A stretch of 64,000 nucleotides of DNA. Origin: Sulfopaludibacter sp035606355 (GTDB lineage Bacteria > Acidobacteriota > Terriglobia > Bryobacterales > Bryobacteraceae). A program made the translations under genes and the position numbers. The DNA lies in the NCBI GenBank assembly GCA_035606355.1, contig DATNFO010000029.1, positions 1-64,000 of the forward strand, given 5' to 3'. Below are positions 26,031 through 35,057 of this stretch, piece after piece (the stretch's first letter is position 1; each line of letters opens with the position of its first letter). The notes under the pieces are model-generated. The model had not been told where the DNA came from. It searched no databases and saw only the letters and a list, made by a program, of their open reading frames with translations.

Positions 26031-26082
26031 TCCTGGCCGGGGCCCGCCCTGCAAACTCTCGCCAAATCCGTCTTCCCCGCGT

Positions 26083-26142
26083 TACAATAACGATTGGAAT
26101 GTCGAACCAACGCAGTGGGCGAAAGCCCACTTTTTTGTTGGT
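26083..26142 (+). promoter_or_regulatory. rimP promoter -10 and terminator-like leader hairpin
   Basis: TACAAT at 26083-26088 is a good -10 box. Downstream, GTGGGC-GAAA-GCCCAC (26115-26130) followed by six T is a textbook intrinsic terminator, enclosed by an outer pair ACCAAC (26106-26111) and GTTGGT (26137-26142). Hairpins of this kind precede rimP in many bacteria and suggest attenuation of the nusA operon. The first ATG (26099) would put the hairpin inside the coding region; the ATG at 26162 makes it a leader. Confidence 0.7.
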
Positions 26143-26161
26143 CGCCGACCGGCTGGCAACG

Positions 26162-26626
26162 ATGTCTGAAGCAGTTGCGTCCAAAATCGAAGAGATCGCT
26201 CAGCGAGTCGCTGGGTCTGAGGGTATAGAAGTGGTCGAGGTAGAGGTAAAAGGCGGCGGCAATAACCGCTTCGTCCGCATCTCTATCGATAAGCCCGAAG
26301 GCGTCACCCACGGCGATTGCGAGCTGGTTTCTCAACAGGTTGGCACTATTTTGGACGTCGAAAATGTGGTTCCGGGCGGGCATTATACGCTTGAGGTCTC
26401 CTCGCCCGGCGTCGAACGCAAACTCATTAAACCGCAGGATTATCAACGCTTTCAAGGAAAGAAGGCCCGGATCGCCCTGCGCGATCCCATTGACGGCCGC
26501 CGCAACTGGGAAGGCACGCTCGCCGGGCTGGAGAACGGCGACGTCCTGCTCGAAGCCACGCCCGGCCAAACCGTACGGCTCCCGCTCGACCAGGTCCGCA
26601 AGGCGAACCTGAAGTTTGACTGGTAA
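26162..26626 (+). CDS. rimP: Ribosome maturation factor RimP
   Basis: The 154-residue protein assists 30S subunit assembly. It has the two-domain RimP pattern: an N-terminal alpha/beta domain (GIEVVEVEVKGGGNNRFVRISIDKP, VTHGDCELVSQQVGTILD), then YTLEVSSPGVERKL at the domain border, then a small SH3-like C-domain (GKKARIALRDPIDGRRNWEGTLAGLENGDVLL). It is first in the rimP-nusA-infB run, as in most bacteria. The start at MSEAVASKIEE matches the family's usual length; an in-frame ATG lies 63 bases upstream, before the terminator-like hairpin. Confidence 0.95.
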   Translation: MSEAVASKIEEIAQRVAGSEGIEVVEVEVKGGGNNRFVRISIDKPEGVTHGDCELVSQQVGTILDVENVVPGGHYTLEVSSPGVERKLIKPQDYQRFQGKKARIALRDPIDGRRNWEGTLAGLENGDVLLEATPGQTVRLPLDQVRKANLKFDW

Positions 26627-26675
26627 CGCACCCGCCCCGGGGATTCATAACACACTATTTAATGCGAGGGCACTA

Positions 26676-28286
26676 GTGGAAACGATTTTTCAGTCCATCG
26701 AAATCTTGAGCAAGGAAAAAGGCATCGATCCGCAGATCGTCCTGGACGCCGTCAAGGACGCCATGCTGATCGCCGCCCGGAAACATTACCGCACCACGGA
26801 GGACTACGTGGCGGACATGGATCCGAAAACCGGCGCCATCGCTCTCTACGCTGTCAAGAAAGTGGTCGAAGCCGTCGAAGACCCTTCGCACGAGCTCACC
26901 CTCGCCGAAGGGCGTCGCTACGATGCCTCCGCCGAAGTCGGTTCCGAAGTCCGCATCCCCAAAAAGACCGACGCCCTCGGCCGCATCTCCGCGCAGACTG
27001 CCAAACAGGTGATCTTCCAGAAAGTTCGCGAAGCCGAGCGCGAAACCGTATTCAACGAATACTCCGGCCGCACCGGTGAGCTGGTCAACTGCACCATCAA
27101 GCGCGTCGAAGGTCCCGACTACATCCTCGATCTCGGTAAGACCGAAGCCAAGCTCCCCAAGAAAGAGCAGTCGCGCCTGGAATCCTACTCCGTGGGCGAC
27201 CGGGTCCGCTGCGTGATCAAAGTGGTCGATAAGAGCAGCAAAGGCCCGGGTGTTGTGGTGTCCCGCGCCGCACCGGAACTCGTGATGCGCCTGTTCGAAC
27301 AGGAAGTGCCCGAGATCTACGACAGCACCGTCATCATCAAAGGCTGCGCACGCGAAGCCGGCGAGCGCACCAAGATCGCCGTGCAGAGCCGCGACCGCGA
27401 TGTCGATAGTGTGGGCGCCTGTGTCGGCATGAAGGGCATGCGCGTGCAGTCCATCATCCGCGAGTTGCGCGGCGAAAAGATCGACATCATCGAGTACTCC
27501 GAAGATCCCGTGGTCTTCGCCACGCACGCGCTCAGCCCCGCCAAGGTGAGTCGCATCACCATCCTCGATCCGCTGGAAAAGCATATGGAAGTGATCGTGG
27601 ACGATTCGCAGCTCTCGCTTGCCATCGGCAAAAAGGGCCAGAACGTCCGCCTCGCCGCCAAGCTCCTCGGCTGGAAAATCGATATCAAGAGCGAAGAAGA
27701 GAAGCGGCAGGAAGTCGAATCGCAAATGGCCGCGCTGGTCGCGCCCGGTGCGCCGGTCAGCGTGCTGATCGATTACGGCTTGTCGGAGAAAATCGCGGAA
27801 TGGCTGCTGCAGGGCGGCGTCGGCACCATCGAAAAGCTCGGCGGCATGACTCCGGAACAGCTTCAGGAAATCCCGAACATCGATCCCGATACCGTCAACG
27901 AGCTGCTGGTGGCCGTCAACGCCTACTATGCCCAGTTCGAAGAACCGAATGCGGGCGATGAGAATCCCGAACAGAATATTCCGGACCCGCTTCCTGTCTC
28001 GCCGGACATGAGCGCCAGCGAAGAAGAGCTGGCCGAAGTTCAGGGCACCGACACCGGCTCGCTCGACACGGAGCCCGGACCCGCGGGCATGCCCGAAATC
28101 GCCACCGAAACCGAGTATCCGCCCGGAACGCTGTACGATCCCGAGAGCCCTGAAGAACGCTTTGAGCCGGGAAGCGAGCAGGCCGAGGAAGTGCGCCCGC
28201 AATTGGAGGATAATTCGGGTGCTACCATAGTCAGTGCGGAATCCGCTGCTGAAAACACGGGAGAAGACGAAGGTCACGGCGGGTAG
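26676..28286 (+). CDS. nusA: Transcription termination/antitermination factor NusA
   Basis: The 536-residue protein binds RNA polymerase and nascent RNA. The N-terminal domain begins ETIFQSIEILSKEKGID. The S1 domain follows (GELVNCTIKRVEGPDYILDLG), then the two KH domains (VGMKGMRVQSIIRELRGEKIDII and IGKKGQNVRLAAKLLGWKIDI), then an HhH-like repeat (DYGLSEKIAEWLLQGG...IPNIDPDTVNELL) and an acidic tail. GTG at 26676, preceded by GAGG, is chosen because the family motif starts there; a TTG at 26616 overlaps rimP. Confidence 0.96.
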   Translation: METIFQSIEILSKEKGIDPQIVLDAVKDAMLIAARKHYRTTEDYVADMDPKTGAIALYAVKKVVEAVEDPSHELTLAEGRRYDASAEVGSEVRIPKKTDALGRISAQTAKQVIFQKVREAERETVFNEYSGRTGELVNCTIKRVEGPDYILDLGKTEAKLPKKEQSRLESYSVGDRVRCVIKVVDKSSKGPGVVVSRAAPELVMRLFEQEVPEIYDSTVIIKGCAREAGERTKIAVQSRDRDVDSVGACVGMKGMRVQSIIRELRGEKIDIIEYSEDPVVFATHALSPAKVSRITILDPLEKHMEVIVDDSQLSLAIGKKGQNVRLAAKLLGWKIDIKSEEEKRQEVESQMAALVAPGAPVSVLIDYGLSEKIAEWLLQGGVGTIEKLGGMTPEQLQEIPNIDPDTVNELLVAVNAYYAQFEEPNAGDENPEQNIPDPLPVSPDMSASEEELAEVQGTDTGSLDTEPGPAGMPEIATETEYPPGTLYDPESPEERFEPGSEQAEEVRPQLEDNSGATIVSAESAAENTGEDEGHGG

Positions 28287-28323
28287 CCGGTACCTTCGCA
28301 GATAGAAGCAGATAGCTTTCTCT

Positions 28324-31300
28324 ATGAGTAAGATTCGTATTAACGAGCTGGCCCGGGAGCTGGAAGTAAAGGCTAAAGAACTGTTGGAGCGGCTCCCCGA
28401 AGTCGGCGTCACGGATAAGATGACGCACTCCAGTTCAATTGATGACGACCTCGCCTTGCGGCTCCGCCGGTTGTACGGCCAGATCGGCGACGGCGGCCTG
28501 GAGACGGGCAGCCGCGGCAACGGCCATGCGGCGGAAGCCGAGGTGAGTGAGGCCGCCGGTCCCGAGGGCGCAGATTTCGAAGAGCGTCACACGCACGCGG
28601 CGCCTCGGCCCGAGGCTGTTCCCGAACACGAGCCGTCAGTCACTCCGGCAGCGACTGAAGGCGCGCCGCCGGCCGCTCCGGTGACATCTTCCCAGGCGGC
28701 GCCCGCCGCCCCTGAAAAACCTGCCGATGCTCCGGCCTCCCCGAGTACCGCTCCTATTCGTCCACCGCTCGCCGGACGTCCGATTCATCCTCCGGTAGTG
28801 GCGCCGGGTTCACCGCGCCCCGCGCCGGCGTCTCCCGCTGCGCCCCCGAGTCCGGCGCCGGCGCCGCCCGCTGCGCGTGAACATCCGCCCGCTGCTGTAA
28901 TCGCTCCAGGCCGCCCCAGCGTGCCGGTGGCGAAACCCATTCCAGGGGCCGGTTCATCCGCTCCGCGTCCTGGCCAGGTGCTCTCGGGTCCGCGTGCGCC
29001 GCTACCACCGGCGCCGGCGGAAAGCCGCCCGGTACCCGGCGGACCTTCGCCGCGGCCCACCATCGTCCCGCGCCGCCCCGAGCCGCGCCCGGAACCCAAT
29101 CAGCCGCTGCGTCCGCAGGGTGGAATGCCGCTCGCGCCGCATCCCAATCGCCCGTTAGCCGGGCAGCCCGTCGCGCGCCCCGTCGTCCCGCCGCGTCCCG
29201 ATCTCGCGGCTAAACTCAGCCAGCCGCGGCCCACGATGCCTGCTGCTCCCGCGCCGCCGCGCCCGGGCATTCCCAGAACTCCCAGCTCTCCAGTGCCCGG
29301 CCAGCCGATTTATCGCGGACCCATTCGCCCCGGCCAGCCGATGGTGGCGCGTCAGGGTCCCGGCGCGCCGCGCCCCAGTGGCCCTCCGGCCCGTCCGGGT
29401 GGACCGCGTCCGCAACATCCCACGTCGCGGCGCATGGAACCGGGTCTCGCGCCGCCGCCCGTCGAACCGGGTCGCGGTCAGCGTCCGGGTCAGCGCCCTG
29501 CACGTCCGCAGCAGCGTGAGCGCAATGACGAAGAGAAGGTTCTTCGTCCACAGCGCCGGCATGTAGAATCCGGCCCGCCGCCCATCAATCGCGAAATCAC
29601 CATCAGCGAAGGCATCACGGTGAAGGAGCTTTGCGAGAAGCTCGACGTGAAGGCCGCCCTGGTCATGAAGAAGCTCATGGATCGCGGCATCTTCGCCACC
29701 ATCAATCAAACGCTGGATTCCAAGCTCGCTACGGAAGTAGCGCGCGAATTCGGCGCCTCCACCGCCACCATCAGCTATGAGCAGGAGGCGATGCAGGAAG
29801 TCACCGAGGCAGAGGACGAGAAGGATCTGCAACGCCGCGCTCCCGTGGTCACCATCATGGGCCACGTCGATCACGGAAAAACCAGCCTCCTCGATGCCAT
29901 CCGCGAAGCCAATGTGGCTGCGCGCGAAGCCGGCGGCATCACCCAGCACATCGGCGCCTATCAGGTGGACATGAACGGCAAGAAGATTGTCTTCATCGAT
30001 ACTCCGGGTCACGAGGCGTTCACACGCATGCGTTCGCGCGGCGCCAAGGTCACCGACATCGTCATCCTGGTGGTCGCTGCCGACGACGGCGTCATGCCGC
30101 AAACTCTGGAAGCCATCGATCACGCCAAGGCCGCGCACGTTCCCATCATCGTGGCCATCAACAAGATCGACCGGCCGGATGCTCAGCCGGAGCGCATCAA
30201 ACAGCAGCTCGCCGATCGCGGCCTGCTGGCCGAAGATTGGGGCGGCGATACCGTCATGGTTCCCGTCTCCGCCAAGACGCAACAGAATCTCGAGCTGCTG
30301 CTGGAAATGATTCTGCTCGTGGCCGATCTGCAGGACCTCAAGGCCAATCCGAACCGCCCGGCCATGGGCACCGTGCTCGAAGCGCAACTGGATCGCGGCC
30401 GAGGCCCTGTGCCCACCGTATTGGTTCGCAACGGGACGCTCAATATCGGAGACTTCTTCATCTGCGGCAATGTTTTCGGCAAGGTCCGCGCGATGTACGA
30501 CGATCGCGGCGCACAGGTGCGCAAGGCGGAGCCTTCCACCCCGGTGGAAGTTCTCGGTCTCGATGCCCTGCCCGAAGCAGGCGACGATTTCCAGGTAGTC
30601 ACGGACACCGCCAAAGCCAAACAGATCGTGCAGTTCCGCGATCAGAAGGCGCGCGAAGCCAGCCTCGCCAAGAGCAGCCGTCTCACGCTGGAGCAATTGC
30701 ACAAGCAGATGAAGGCGGGCGAGGTCAAAGAGCTGCCCATCATCATCAAAACGGACGTGGGCGGTTCGGCCGAAGTGCTCACCGAAACGCTGCAGAAGCT
30801 TTCGAACGACAAGGTGAAGGTGCGCGTCATCCACTCGGGTGTCGGCGCCATCAACGAGTCGGACGTCCTGTTGGCATCCGCGTCGAACGCGATTGTCATC
30901 GGGTTCAACGTGCGGCCGGAGCGCAATGCATCCGCGCTGGCCGAGCAGGAAAAGGTGGATATCCGCCTGCACACCATCATCTACAACCTCACCGACGAAA
31001 TGAAGCTGGCCATGAGCGGCTTGCTCGCGCCGGTCTACAAAGAGGTTTACAAGGGCAAGGCCGAAGTTCGCGAAACGTTCCGCATCACCAAGGTGGGCAG
31101 CGTGGCTGGTTGCCAGGTGCTCGACGGCACCATCGGCAGCCGCAACGAAGTCCGCCTGCTGCGCGACAACGTGGTGGTTTACACGGGCAAAATCTCTTCG
31201 CTGCGCCGCTTCAAAGACGACGTCAGCGAAGTCCGCGCCGGGATGGAATGCGGCATCACGCTCGAGAATTACAGCGACGTGAAGCAGGGCGACATTATTG

Positions 31301-31344
31301 AAGCGTTCGTCACCGAGCGCGTTGCGACCGAGGGAGCCGCTTAA
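28324..31344 (+). CDS. infB: Translation initiation factor IF-2
   Basis: This 1006-residue GTPase brings initiator tRNA to the 30S subunit. It starts with the short IF2_N motif (MSKIRINELARELEVKAKELL), followed by a linker of about 330 residues that is extremely rich in Pro, Ala, Arg and Gly. A second IF2_N repeat (EGITVKELCEKLDVKAALVMKKLMDRG) follows. The G domain from about residue 508 has GHVDHGKTSLLDAI, DTPGHEAFTRMR and NKIDRPDA, followed by domains II-IV. The linker is long but otherwise normal. It follows nusA by 37 bases with no ylxR gene between. Confidence 0.97.
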   Translation: MSKIRINELARELEVKAKELLERLPEVGVTDKMTHSSSIDDDLALRLRRLYGQIGDGGLETGSRGNGHAAEAEVSEAAGPEGADFEERHTHAAPRPEAVPEHEPSVTPAATEGAPPAAPVTSSQAAPAAPEKPADAPASPSTAPIRPPLAGRPIHPPVVAPGSPRPAPASPAAPPSPAPAPPAAREHPPAAVIAPGRPSVPVAKPIPGAGSSAPRPGQVLSGPRAPLPPAPAESRPVPGGPSPRPTIVPRRPEPRPEPNQPLRPQGGMPLAPHPNRPLAGQPVARPVVPPRPDLAAKLSQPRPTMPAAPAPPRPGIPRTPSSPVPGQPIYRGPIRPGQPMVARQGPGAPRPSGPPARPGGPRPQHPTSRRMEPGLAPPPVEPGRGQRPGQRPARPQQRERNDEEKVLRPQRRHVESGPPPINREITISEGITVKELCEKLDVKAALVMKKLMDRGIFATINQTLDSKLATEVAREFGASTATISYEQEAMQEVTEAEDEKDLQRRAPVVTIMGHVDHGKTSLLDAIREANVAAREAGGITQHIGAYQVDMNGKKIVFIDTPGHEAFTRMRSRGAKVTDIVILVVAADDGVMPQTLEAIDHAKAAHVPIIVAINKIDRPDAQPERIKQQLADRGLLAEDWGGDTVMVPVSAKTQQNLELLLEMILLVADLQDLKANPNRPAMGTVLEAQLDRGRGPVPTVLVRNGTLNIGDFFICGNVFGKVRAMYDDRGAQVRKAEPSTPVEVLGLDALPEAGDDFQVVTDTAKAKQIVQFRDQKAREASLAKSSRLTLEQLHKQMKAGEVKELPIIIKTDVGGSAEVLTETLQKLSNDKVKVRVIHSGVGAINESDVLLASASNAIVIGFNVRPERNASALAEQEKVDIRLHTIIYNLTDEMKLAMSGLLAPVYKEVYKGKAEVRETFRITKVGSVAGCQVLDGTIGSRNEVRLLRDNVVVYTGKISSLRRFKDDVSEVRAGMECGITLENYSDVKQGDIIEAFVTERVATEGAA

Positions 31345-31348
31345 TGCG

Positions 31349-31636
31349 ATGGCTTCCATCGGCGTCCTGACGCTGGAACTCAGGCTCGAACACACCCATT
31401 CGTTGAAAGACAAACGGCATGTGGTCAAGAGCCTGAAAGACCGCCTGCGCAACAAATTCAATGTAGCGGTAGCCGAAATCGATTACCACGACCTGTGGGG
31501 CCGCGCCGCAGTAGCTGCCGTGACCGTCTCCAACGACCATGTGCAAGCGGAAAAAGTGCTACAAGCCGTAGAAGAAGAAGCCGCATCCCTGCTCGGACCG
31601 GATCTCTCCGAAGCGACCGTGGAGTGGCTAGCATGA
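31349..31636 (+). CDS. ylxP: DUF503 family protein YlxP
   Basis: This 95-residue small ribosome-associated-type protein is found between infB and rbfA in many bacteria. The family core is ELRLEHTHSLKDKRHVVKSL followed by KFNVAVAEIDYHDLWGRA and AVSNDH-type residues (here VTVSNDHVQAEKVLQ). It is cytoplasmic and probably involved in 30S assembly. ATG at 31349 follows the infB TAA by four bases; the longer in-frame reading from 31298 overlaps infB and lacks conservation. Confidence 0.9.
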   Translation: MASIGVLTLELRLEHTHSLKDKRHVVKSLKDRLRNKFNVAVAEIDYHDLWGRAAVAAVTVSNDHVQAEKVLQAVEEEAASLLGPDLSEATVEWLA

Positions 31637-31644
31637 AAGTACCC

Positions 31645-31685
31645 GCCGGCCTCCTGGCCGGTCCCAAATCCGCGCGAAGCGCGGA
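31645..31685. repeat. REP-like hairpin pair between ylxP and rbfA
   Basis: CCGGCC/GGCCGG around TCCT (31646-31661), then TCCGCGC/GCGCGGA around GAA (31669-31685). This is the same two-hairpin arrangement as at 25826-25866. Here it lies inside a run of co-directional genes, where a terminator would be unwelcome, so the element is not simply a terminator. Confidence 0.75.
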
Positions 31686-31718
31686 CATCACGACGAAAAC
31701 GCAGATGCTATATGTGCC

Positions 31719-31750
31719 CATCAGCGTTCATCAGCGTTCATCTGCGTCCA
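31719..31750. repeat. CAGCGTTCAT direct repeats
   Basis: Two copies of ATCAGCGTTC at 11-base spacing are followed by ATCTGCGTCC. Words of this kind are scattered in many bacterial genomes between genes and have no established function. It lies in the 144-bp gap between ylxP and rbfA. Confidence 0.55.
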
Positions 31751-31780
31751 ATAACTATCTGTCCCCCAACCCTCAGCCAC

Positions 31781-32140
31781 ATGGATGAACGACGCACACT
31801 CCGAGTCTCCGAAGCCGTCCGCGAAGAACTCTCCGAGCTCATCGGCTTCGAAACGGCCGACCCGCGGCTGCTCGCCGTCGAGGTAATCGAAGTTCATGTC
31901 AGCCCCGATGGCAAACACGCCACCGTTAAGGTCGCTATCCGGGGAGCCGAGCGCGAGCAGCGGGAGTCTTTGCGCGCTCTGGAGCATGCGTCCGGTTTCC
32001 TGCGCCACGAACTCGCATCCCGTCTCAGCCTGCGGCATGTCCCCGAGCTGCATTTCTCTCATGACAAGAACCCGGATGTGGAAAGCCGAATCGACTTCCT
32101 TCTCAAGCGAGCCAAAAAGAGCCGGGGGCGTGAGAACTAG
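31781..32140 (+). CDS. rbfA: Ribosome-binding factor A
   Basis: The 119-residue protein binds the 30S subunit near the 5' helix of 16S rRNA during maturation. The KH-like RbfA pattern is visible: RVSEAVREELSELIGFETADPRL, VEVIEVHVSPDGKHATVKVAI, LEHASGFLRHELASRLSLRHVPELHF and DESxR-like DVESRIDFLL. ATG at 31781 (MDERRTLRVSE) is chosen; the frame is open upstream but runs into intergenic repeats. The stop is followed immediately by the apbE-like GTG. Confidence 0.95.
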   Translation: MDERRTLRVSEAVREELSELIGFETADPRLLAVEVIEVHVSPDGKHATVKVAIRGAEREQRESLRALEHASGFLRHELASRLSLRHVPELHFSHDKNPDVESRIDFLLKRAKKSRGREN

Positions 32141-33181
32141 GTGGCCGGAGTCCGAAAAAAACTCGCCTATTCCTGTAAAACCATCGCAAAAATACAACAA
32201 TTCGTGTTAGTTTTGTTTGTGTTGGCGGCTTTCGGGGCCGCCCGCGCCGGAGCTCCCGAGAGTTCCGAGTGGCTTCGTTTGGATAAATCCGCCGAGGCTA
32301 TGGGGTCCACCTATACGGTCGAACTGTATGGGTTTGACCGCGTCAGGATGGAAGCGGCCGTGGATGCCGCGCTGGATGAAGCGCGCCGGCTCGACGATCT
32401 GCTGTCGAATTATAAAGCCGATAGCGAATGGAGCCAAGTCAATCGCCATGCTGCTGAAGGCCCCATACGGGTTTCCCCGGAGTTGTTCGACCTGCTTTCG
32501 GCGTGCGTCGAGTACAGCCGCGAAAGCGAAGGCGCGTTCGACATCACAGTCGGACCGCTCATGAAGGTTTGGGGTTTTTACAAGGGAACCGGCCACCTGC
32601 CGCACCGCGCGGAAGTGATGGCCGCCCTGACCCGGGTCGGGTACCGGCACATTCATCTGGATGCAAAGGCCCAGACGGTCTGGTTCGACAAGTCCGGTGT
32701 GGAAATCGATCCCGGCGGTATCGGCAAAGGGTATGCGGTTGACCGCATGGTGGATGTTTTAAAACAGAAGGGCTTCCGCAACGCTCTCGTGGCGGGGTCC
32801 GGTAGCAGTATCTATGGTATGGGGGCTCCGCCGTCGCAGCCGAAAGGTTGGGCAGTAGATATCAAAGATCCTTGGGACCAGAGTAAGACGGCAACGGAGG
32901 TTTTTTTGAAGGATATGTCGATGTCCACCTCCGGCAGCTACGAAAAGTTCTTCCGGGCGGAAGGCAAAATCTACGCCCACATTATGGACCCGCGGACGGG
33001 CTACCCCGCGCGGGGAAGCGTAGCGGTTTCGGTGATTGCGCCGCGCACGATCGATAGCGAGGCGTGGGCCAAACCCTACTTTGTAAATGGCCGCCAATGG
33101 GCGGCGAGGCATAAGCCAAGGGACTTTCGCGTGTATTTTTGCGAAGACAGGACGGATCAGCCATGCGCGTGGCTCCAATGA
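32141..33181 (+). CDS. apbE: FAD:protein FMN transferase (ApbE-like)
   Basis: The 346-residue exported or membrane-anchored flavinyltransferase has a hydrophobic segment (FVLVLFVLAAFGAARA) after a basic start. The ApbE blocks are MGSTYTVELYG, DDLLSNYKADSEWSQVNRHA, DITVGPLMKVWGF, IDPGGIGKGYAVDRMV and HIMDPRTGYPA. It attaches FMN to threonine of target proteins such as Rnf/Nqr subunits in the periplasm. Start is GTG directly after the rbfA stop with GGGGGCGTGAG upstream. Its position in a translation/heme run is unusual. No obvious flavoprotein partner lies nearby. Confidence 0.92.
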   Translation: MAGVRKKLAYSCKTIAKIQQFVLVLFVLAAFGAARAGAPESSEWLRLDKSAEAMGSTYTVELYGFDRVRMEAAVDAALDEARRLDDLLSNYKADSEWSQVNRHAAEGPIRVSPELFDLLSACVEYSRESEGAFDITVGPLMKVWGFYKGTGHLPHRAEVMAALTRVGYRHIHLDAKAQTVWFDKSGVEIDPGGIGKGYAVDRMVDVLKQKGFRNALVAGSGSSIYGMGAPPSQPKGWAVDIKDPWDQSKTATEVFLKDMSMSTSGSYEKFFRAEGKIYAHIMDPRTGYPARGSVAVSVIAPRTIDSEAWAKPYFVNGRQWAARHKPRDFRVYFCEDRTDQPCAWLQ

Positions 33182-34200
33182 CCAGCCGCTTTCTGGACGC
33201 TTGCCGGAGACGGCCTACCGACGTGAGACCAGTATGGTTCATGCGGCAAGCCGGGCGGTACATGAAACAATACCGGGCCATTCGCGAGCGTCACGGAATT
33301 CTCGAAATGTGCAAGCGGCCGGATCTCGCCGCGACCGTGACCCTGCAGCCCGTCGAAATGCTGGACGTCGATGCCGCCATCATTTTTGCCGACCTGCTGC
33401 TGCCGGTTGAGCCGATGGGGCTGAAACTGCGTTACGCCGCTGGAGAAGGACCGATCATCGACAACCCCGTCCGAAGCACGGACGACGTCGATTCGCTCTC
33501 CACCACCAACACGGACGACCTCGGTTACGTCGGCGAGGCGATTCAGCATGTCGTGCGTGCGCTCGCCGGACGTGTTCCGGTCGTGGGCTTCGTGGGCGCT
33601 CCCTTTACCATGGCGAGCTACATGATCGAAGGCGGAGCCTCGCGAAACTTCATTCGCACCAAGAAACTCATGTACAGCGATGAGACGCTGTGGCGCAGGC
33701 TAATGGGCAAGATCGTGGATGTGCTGGCTCCGTTCGCTCACTTGCAGGTGACGGCGGGCGCGCGCGCTATCCAGGTGTTCGATAGCTGGGTCGGCGCGTT
33801 GGGTTCGGACGACTACGTGCGCTTCGCCGCGCCATATTCGCGCGCGCTCATCGAACGCATCCGTTCCACGGGCGTTCCGGTCATTCACTTCGGCACCGGC
33901 GCGAGCGGCTTCTTCCGCGAACTGCACGCGGCGGGCGGCGACGTCATGGGGGTCGATTGGCGCATCAATATCGACCAGGCGTGGATGGACATCAGCTACC
34001 GGTCCGCAATTCAGGGCAACCTGGATCCCGTGGCGCTCTTCGCTCCCCTGCCGGAACTGCGCACCAAGGTTCACGAACTGCTCAAGCGGACGGGCACGCG
34101 TCCCGGTCACATCTTCAATCTCGGTCACGGCATCCTGCCGGAGACGCCGGTGGATAGTGTGCGAGCGGTAGTCGAAATGGTACGGGAATTCCGTCCGTGA
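33163..34200 (+). CDS. hemE: Uroporphyrinogen decarboxylase
   Basis: The cytoplasmic enzyme converts uroporphyrinogen III to coproporphyrinogen III. The signature PVWFMRQAGRYMKQYRAIR is near the N-terminus, followed by AAIIFADLLLPVEPMGL, GFVGAPFTMASYMIEGGAS and VIHFGTGA. GHIFNLGHGILPETP closes the protein. Start choice: ATG 33163 has AGGACGG upstream; ATG 33178 forms an ATGA overlap with the apbE stop and also fits the family N-terminus (MTSRFLDAC). Either way it is coupled to apbE upstream and to hemH downstream (GTGA overlap). Confidence 0.96.
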   Translation: MRVAPMTSRFLDACRRRPTDVRPVWFMRQAGRYMKQYRAIRERHGILEMCKRPDLAATVTLQPVEMLDVDAAIIFADLLLPVEPMGLKLRYAAGEGPIIDNPVRSTDDVDSLSTTNTDDLGYVGEAIQHVVRALAGRVPVVGFVGAPFTMASYMIEGGASRNFIRTKKLMYSDETLWRRLMGKIVDVLAPFAHLQVTAGARAIQVFDSWVGALGSDDYVRFAAPYSRALIERIRSTGVPVIHFGTGASGFFRELHAAGGDVMGVDWRINIDQAWMDISYRSAIQGNLDPVALFAPLPELRTKVHELLKRTGTRPGHIFNLGHGILPETPVDSVRAVVEMVREFRP

Positions 34201-35057
34201 AGCAGGGGGTCTTCTTGCTGGCGCACGGAGCGCCGCAGCGCGTGGAGGACGTGCCGGAATATCTGGGCTACGTCCGCGGCGGACGGCCGCCCTCCCAGGC
34301 TATCGTAGACGAAGTCACCCATCGTTACACCGCAATCGGCGGCGCCTCGCCGCTGACCTGTTGGACCATGGAGCAGGCTCAGGCGCTCGAAAAAGTGCTC
34401 GGCATCCCCGTTTTCTTCGGCATGCGCAACTGGCATCCGTTTATCACCGAATCCATGGAGTGCGTCACGGCCTCCGGCATCGAAAAGCTCGCGGCCGTAT
34501 GCCTTGCGCCGCAATACTCCGACATGAGCGTCGGCCTCTACATCAAGCGCACCGAAGAAGCCGGCTTCCCCGGCCAAATCGTCTGGGCCAAGAGCTACCA
34601 CGACGAACCGCTGCTCATCGAAGCGTTCGCCGATAATCTGAAGCAAGTTTGGACCGGCCAGAAGGTGCTCTTCACCGCGCACAGCCTGCCCGAGAAAATT
34701 CTCGCTACGGACGATCCCTACGACCGGGAAACACGCGAAACCGCTGCGCTCGTTGCGGCGAAAGCGGGCGTCACCGATTGGGACTTCGCCTACCAGAGCC
34801 AGGGCATGACCGGCGACAAGTGGCTCGGGCCGACCGTCGAAGCCACGCTCGATCGCTACGCCGCCGATGGTGTGAAGCAGGTTGTGCTCGACCCCATCGG
34901 CTTCGTTTGCGACCACGTGGAAGTGCTCTTCGACGTCGACGTGCTGTTCAAACAATACGCCGCCGCGCGGGGAATTGAACTCATCCGCCCGGACTCGCTC
35001 AACGGTTGCCCTAAATTCACGGCCGCGCTGGCCGAGGTTGCGCGCCGGTGTCTGTAG
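34197..35057 (+). CDS. hemH: Ferrochelatase (protoporphyrin or coproporphyrin type)
   Basis: The 286-residue enzyme inserts Fe2+ into a porphyrin. Family landmarks are VFLLAHGAPQRVEDVPEYLGYVRGG, IPVFFGMRNWHPFI, CLAPQYSDMSVG, LFTAHSLPEKI (metal-ligand His), WDFAYQSQG and PIGFVCDHVEVLFDVD. It is shorter than the usual 310-340 residues. The hemE-hemH-hemY order equals that of Bacillus, where the enzymes act on coproporphyrin, so which porphyrin is used here is undecided. GTG start overlaps the hemE stop; the end overlaps hemY by ten bases. Confidence 0.94.
   Translation: MKQGVFLLAHGAPQRVEDVPEYLGYVRGGRPPSQAIVDEVTHRYTAIGGASPLTCWTMEQAQALEKVLGIPVFFGMRNWHPFITESMECVTASGIEKLAAVCLAPQYSDMSVGLYIKRTEEAGFPGQIVWAKSYHDEPLLIEAFADNLKQVWTGQKVLFTAHSLPEKILATDDPYDRETRETAALVAAKAGVTDWDFAYQSQGMTGDKWLGPTVEATLDRYAADGVKQVVLDPIGFVCDHVEVLFDVDVLFKQYAAARGIELIRPDSLNGCPKFTAALAEVARRCL

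Noticed and set aside
25892..26569. Minus-strand frame of 225 residues over the A/C-rich stretch and rimP
   Set aside because: Antisense to rimP and repetitive elsewhere; no start signal.
26673..28520. 615-residue open frame on the minus strand
   Set aside because: Antisense to nusA and the start of infB, with no coherent domain.
29155..31461. 768-residue open frame on the minus strand
   Set aside because: Antisense to infB; GC-rich codon usage keeps this frame open.
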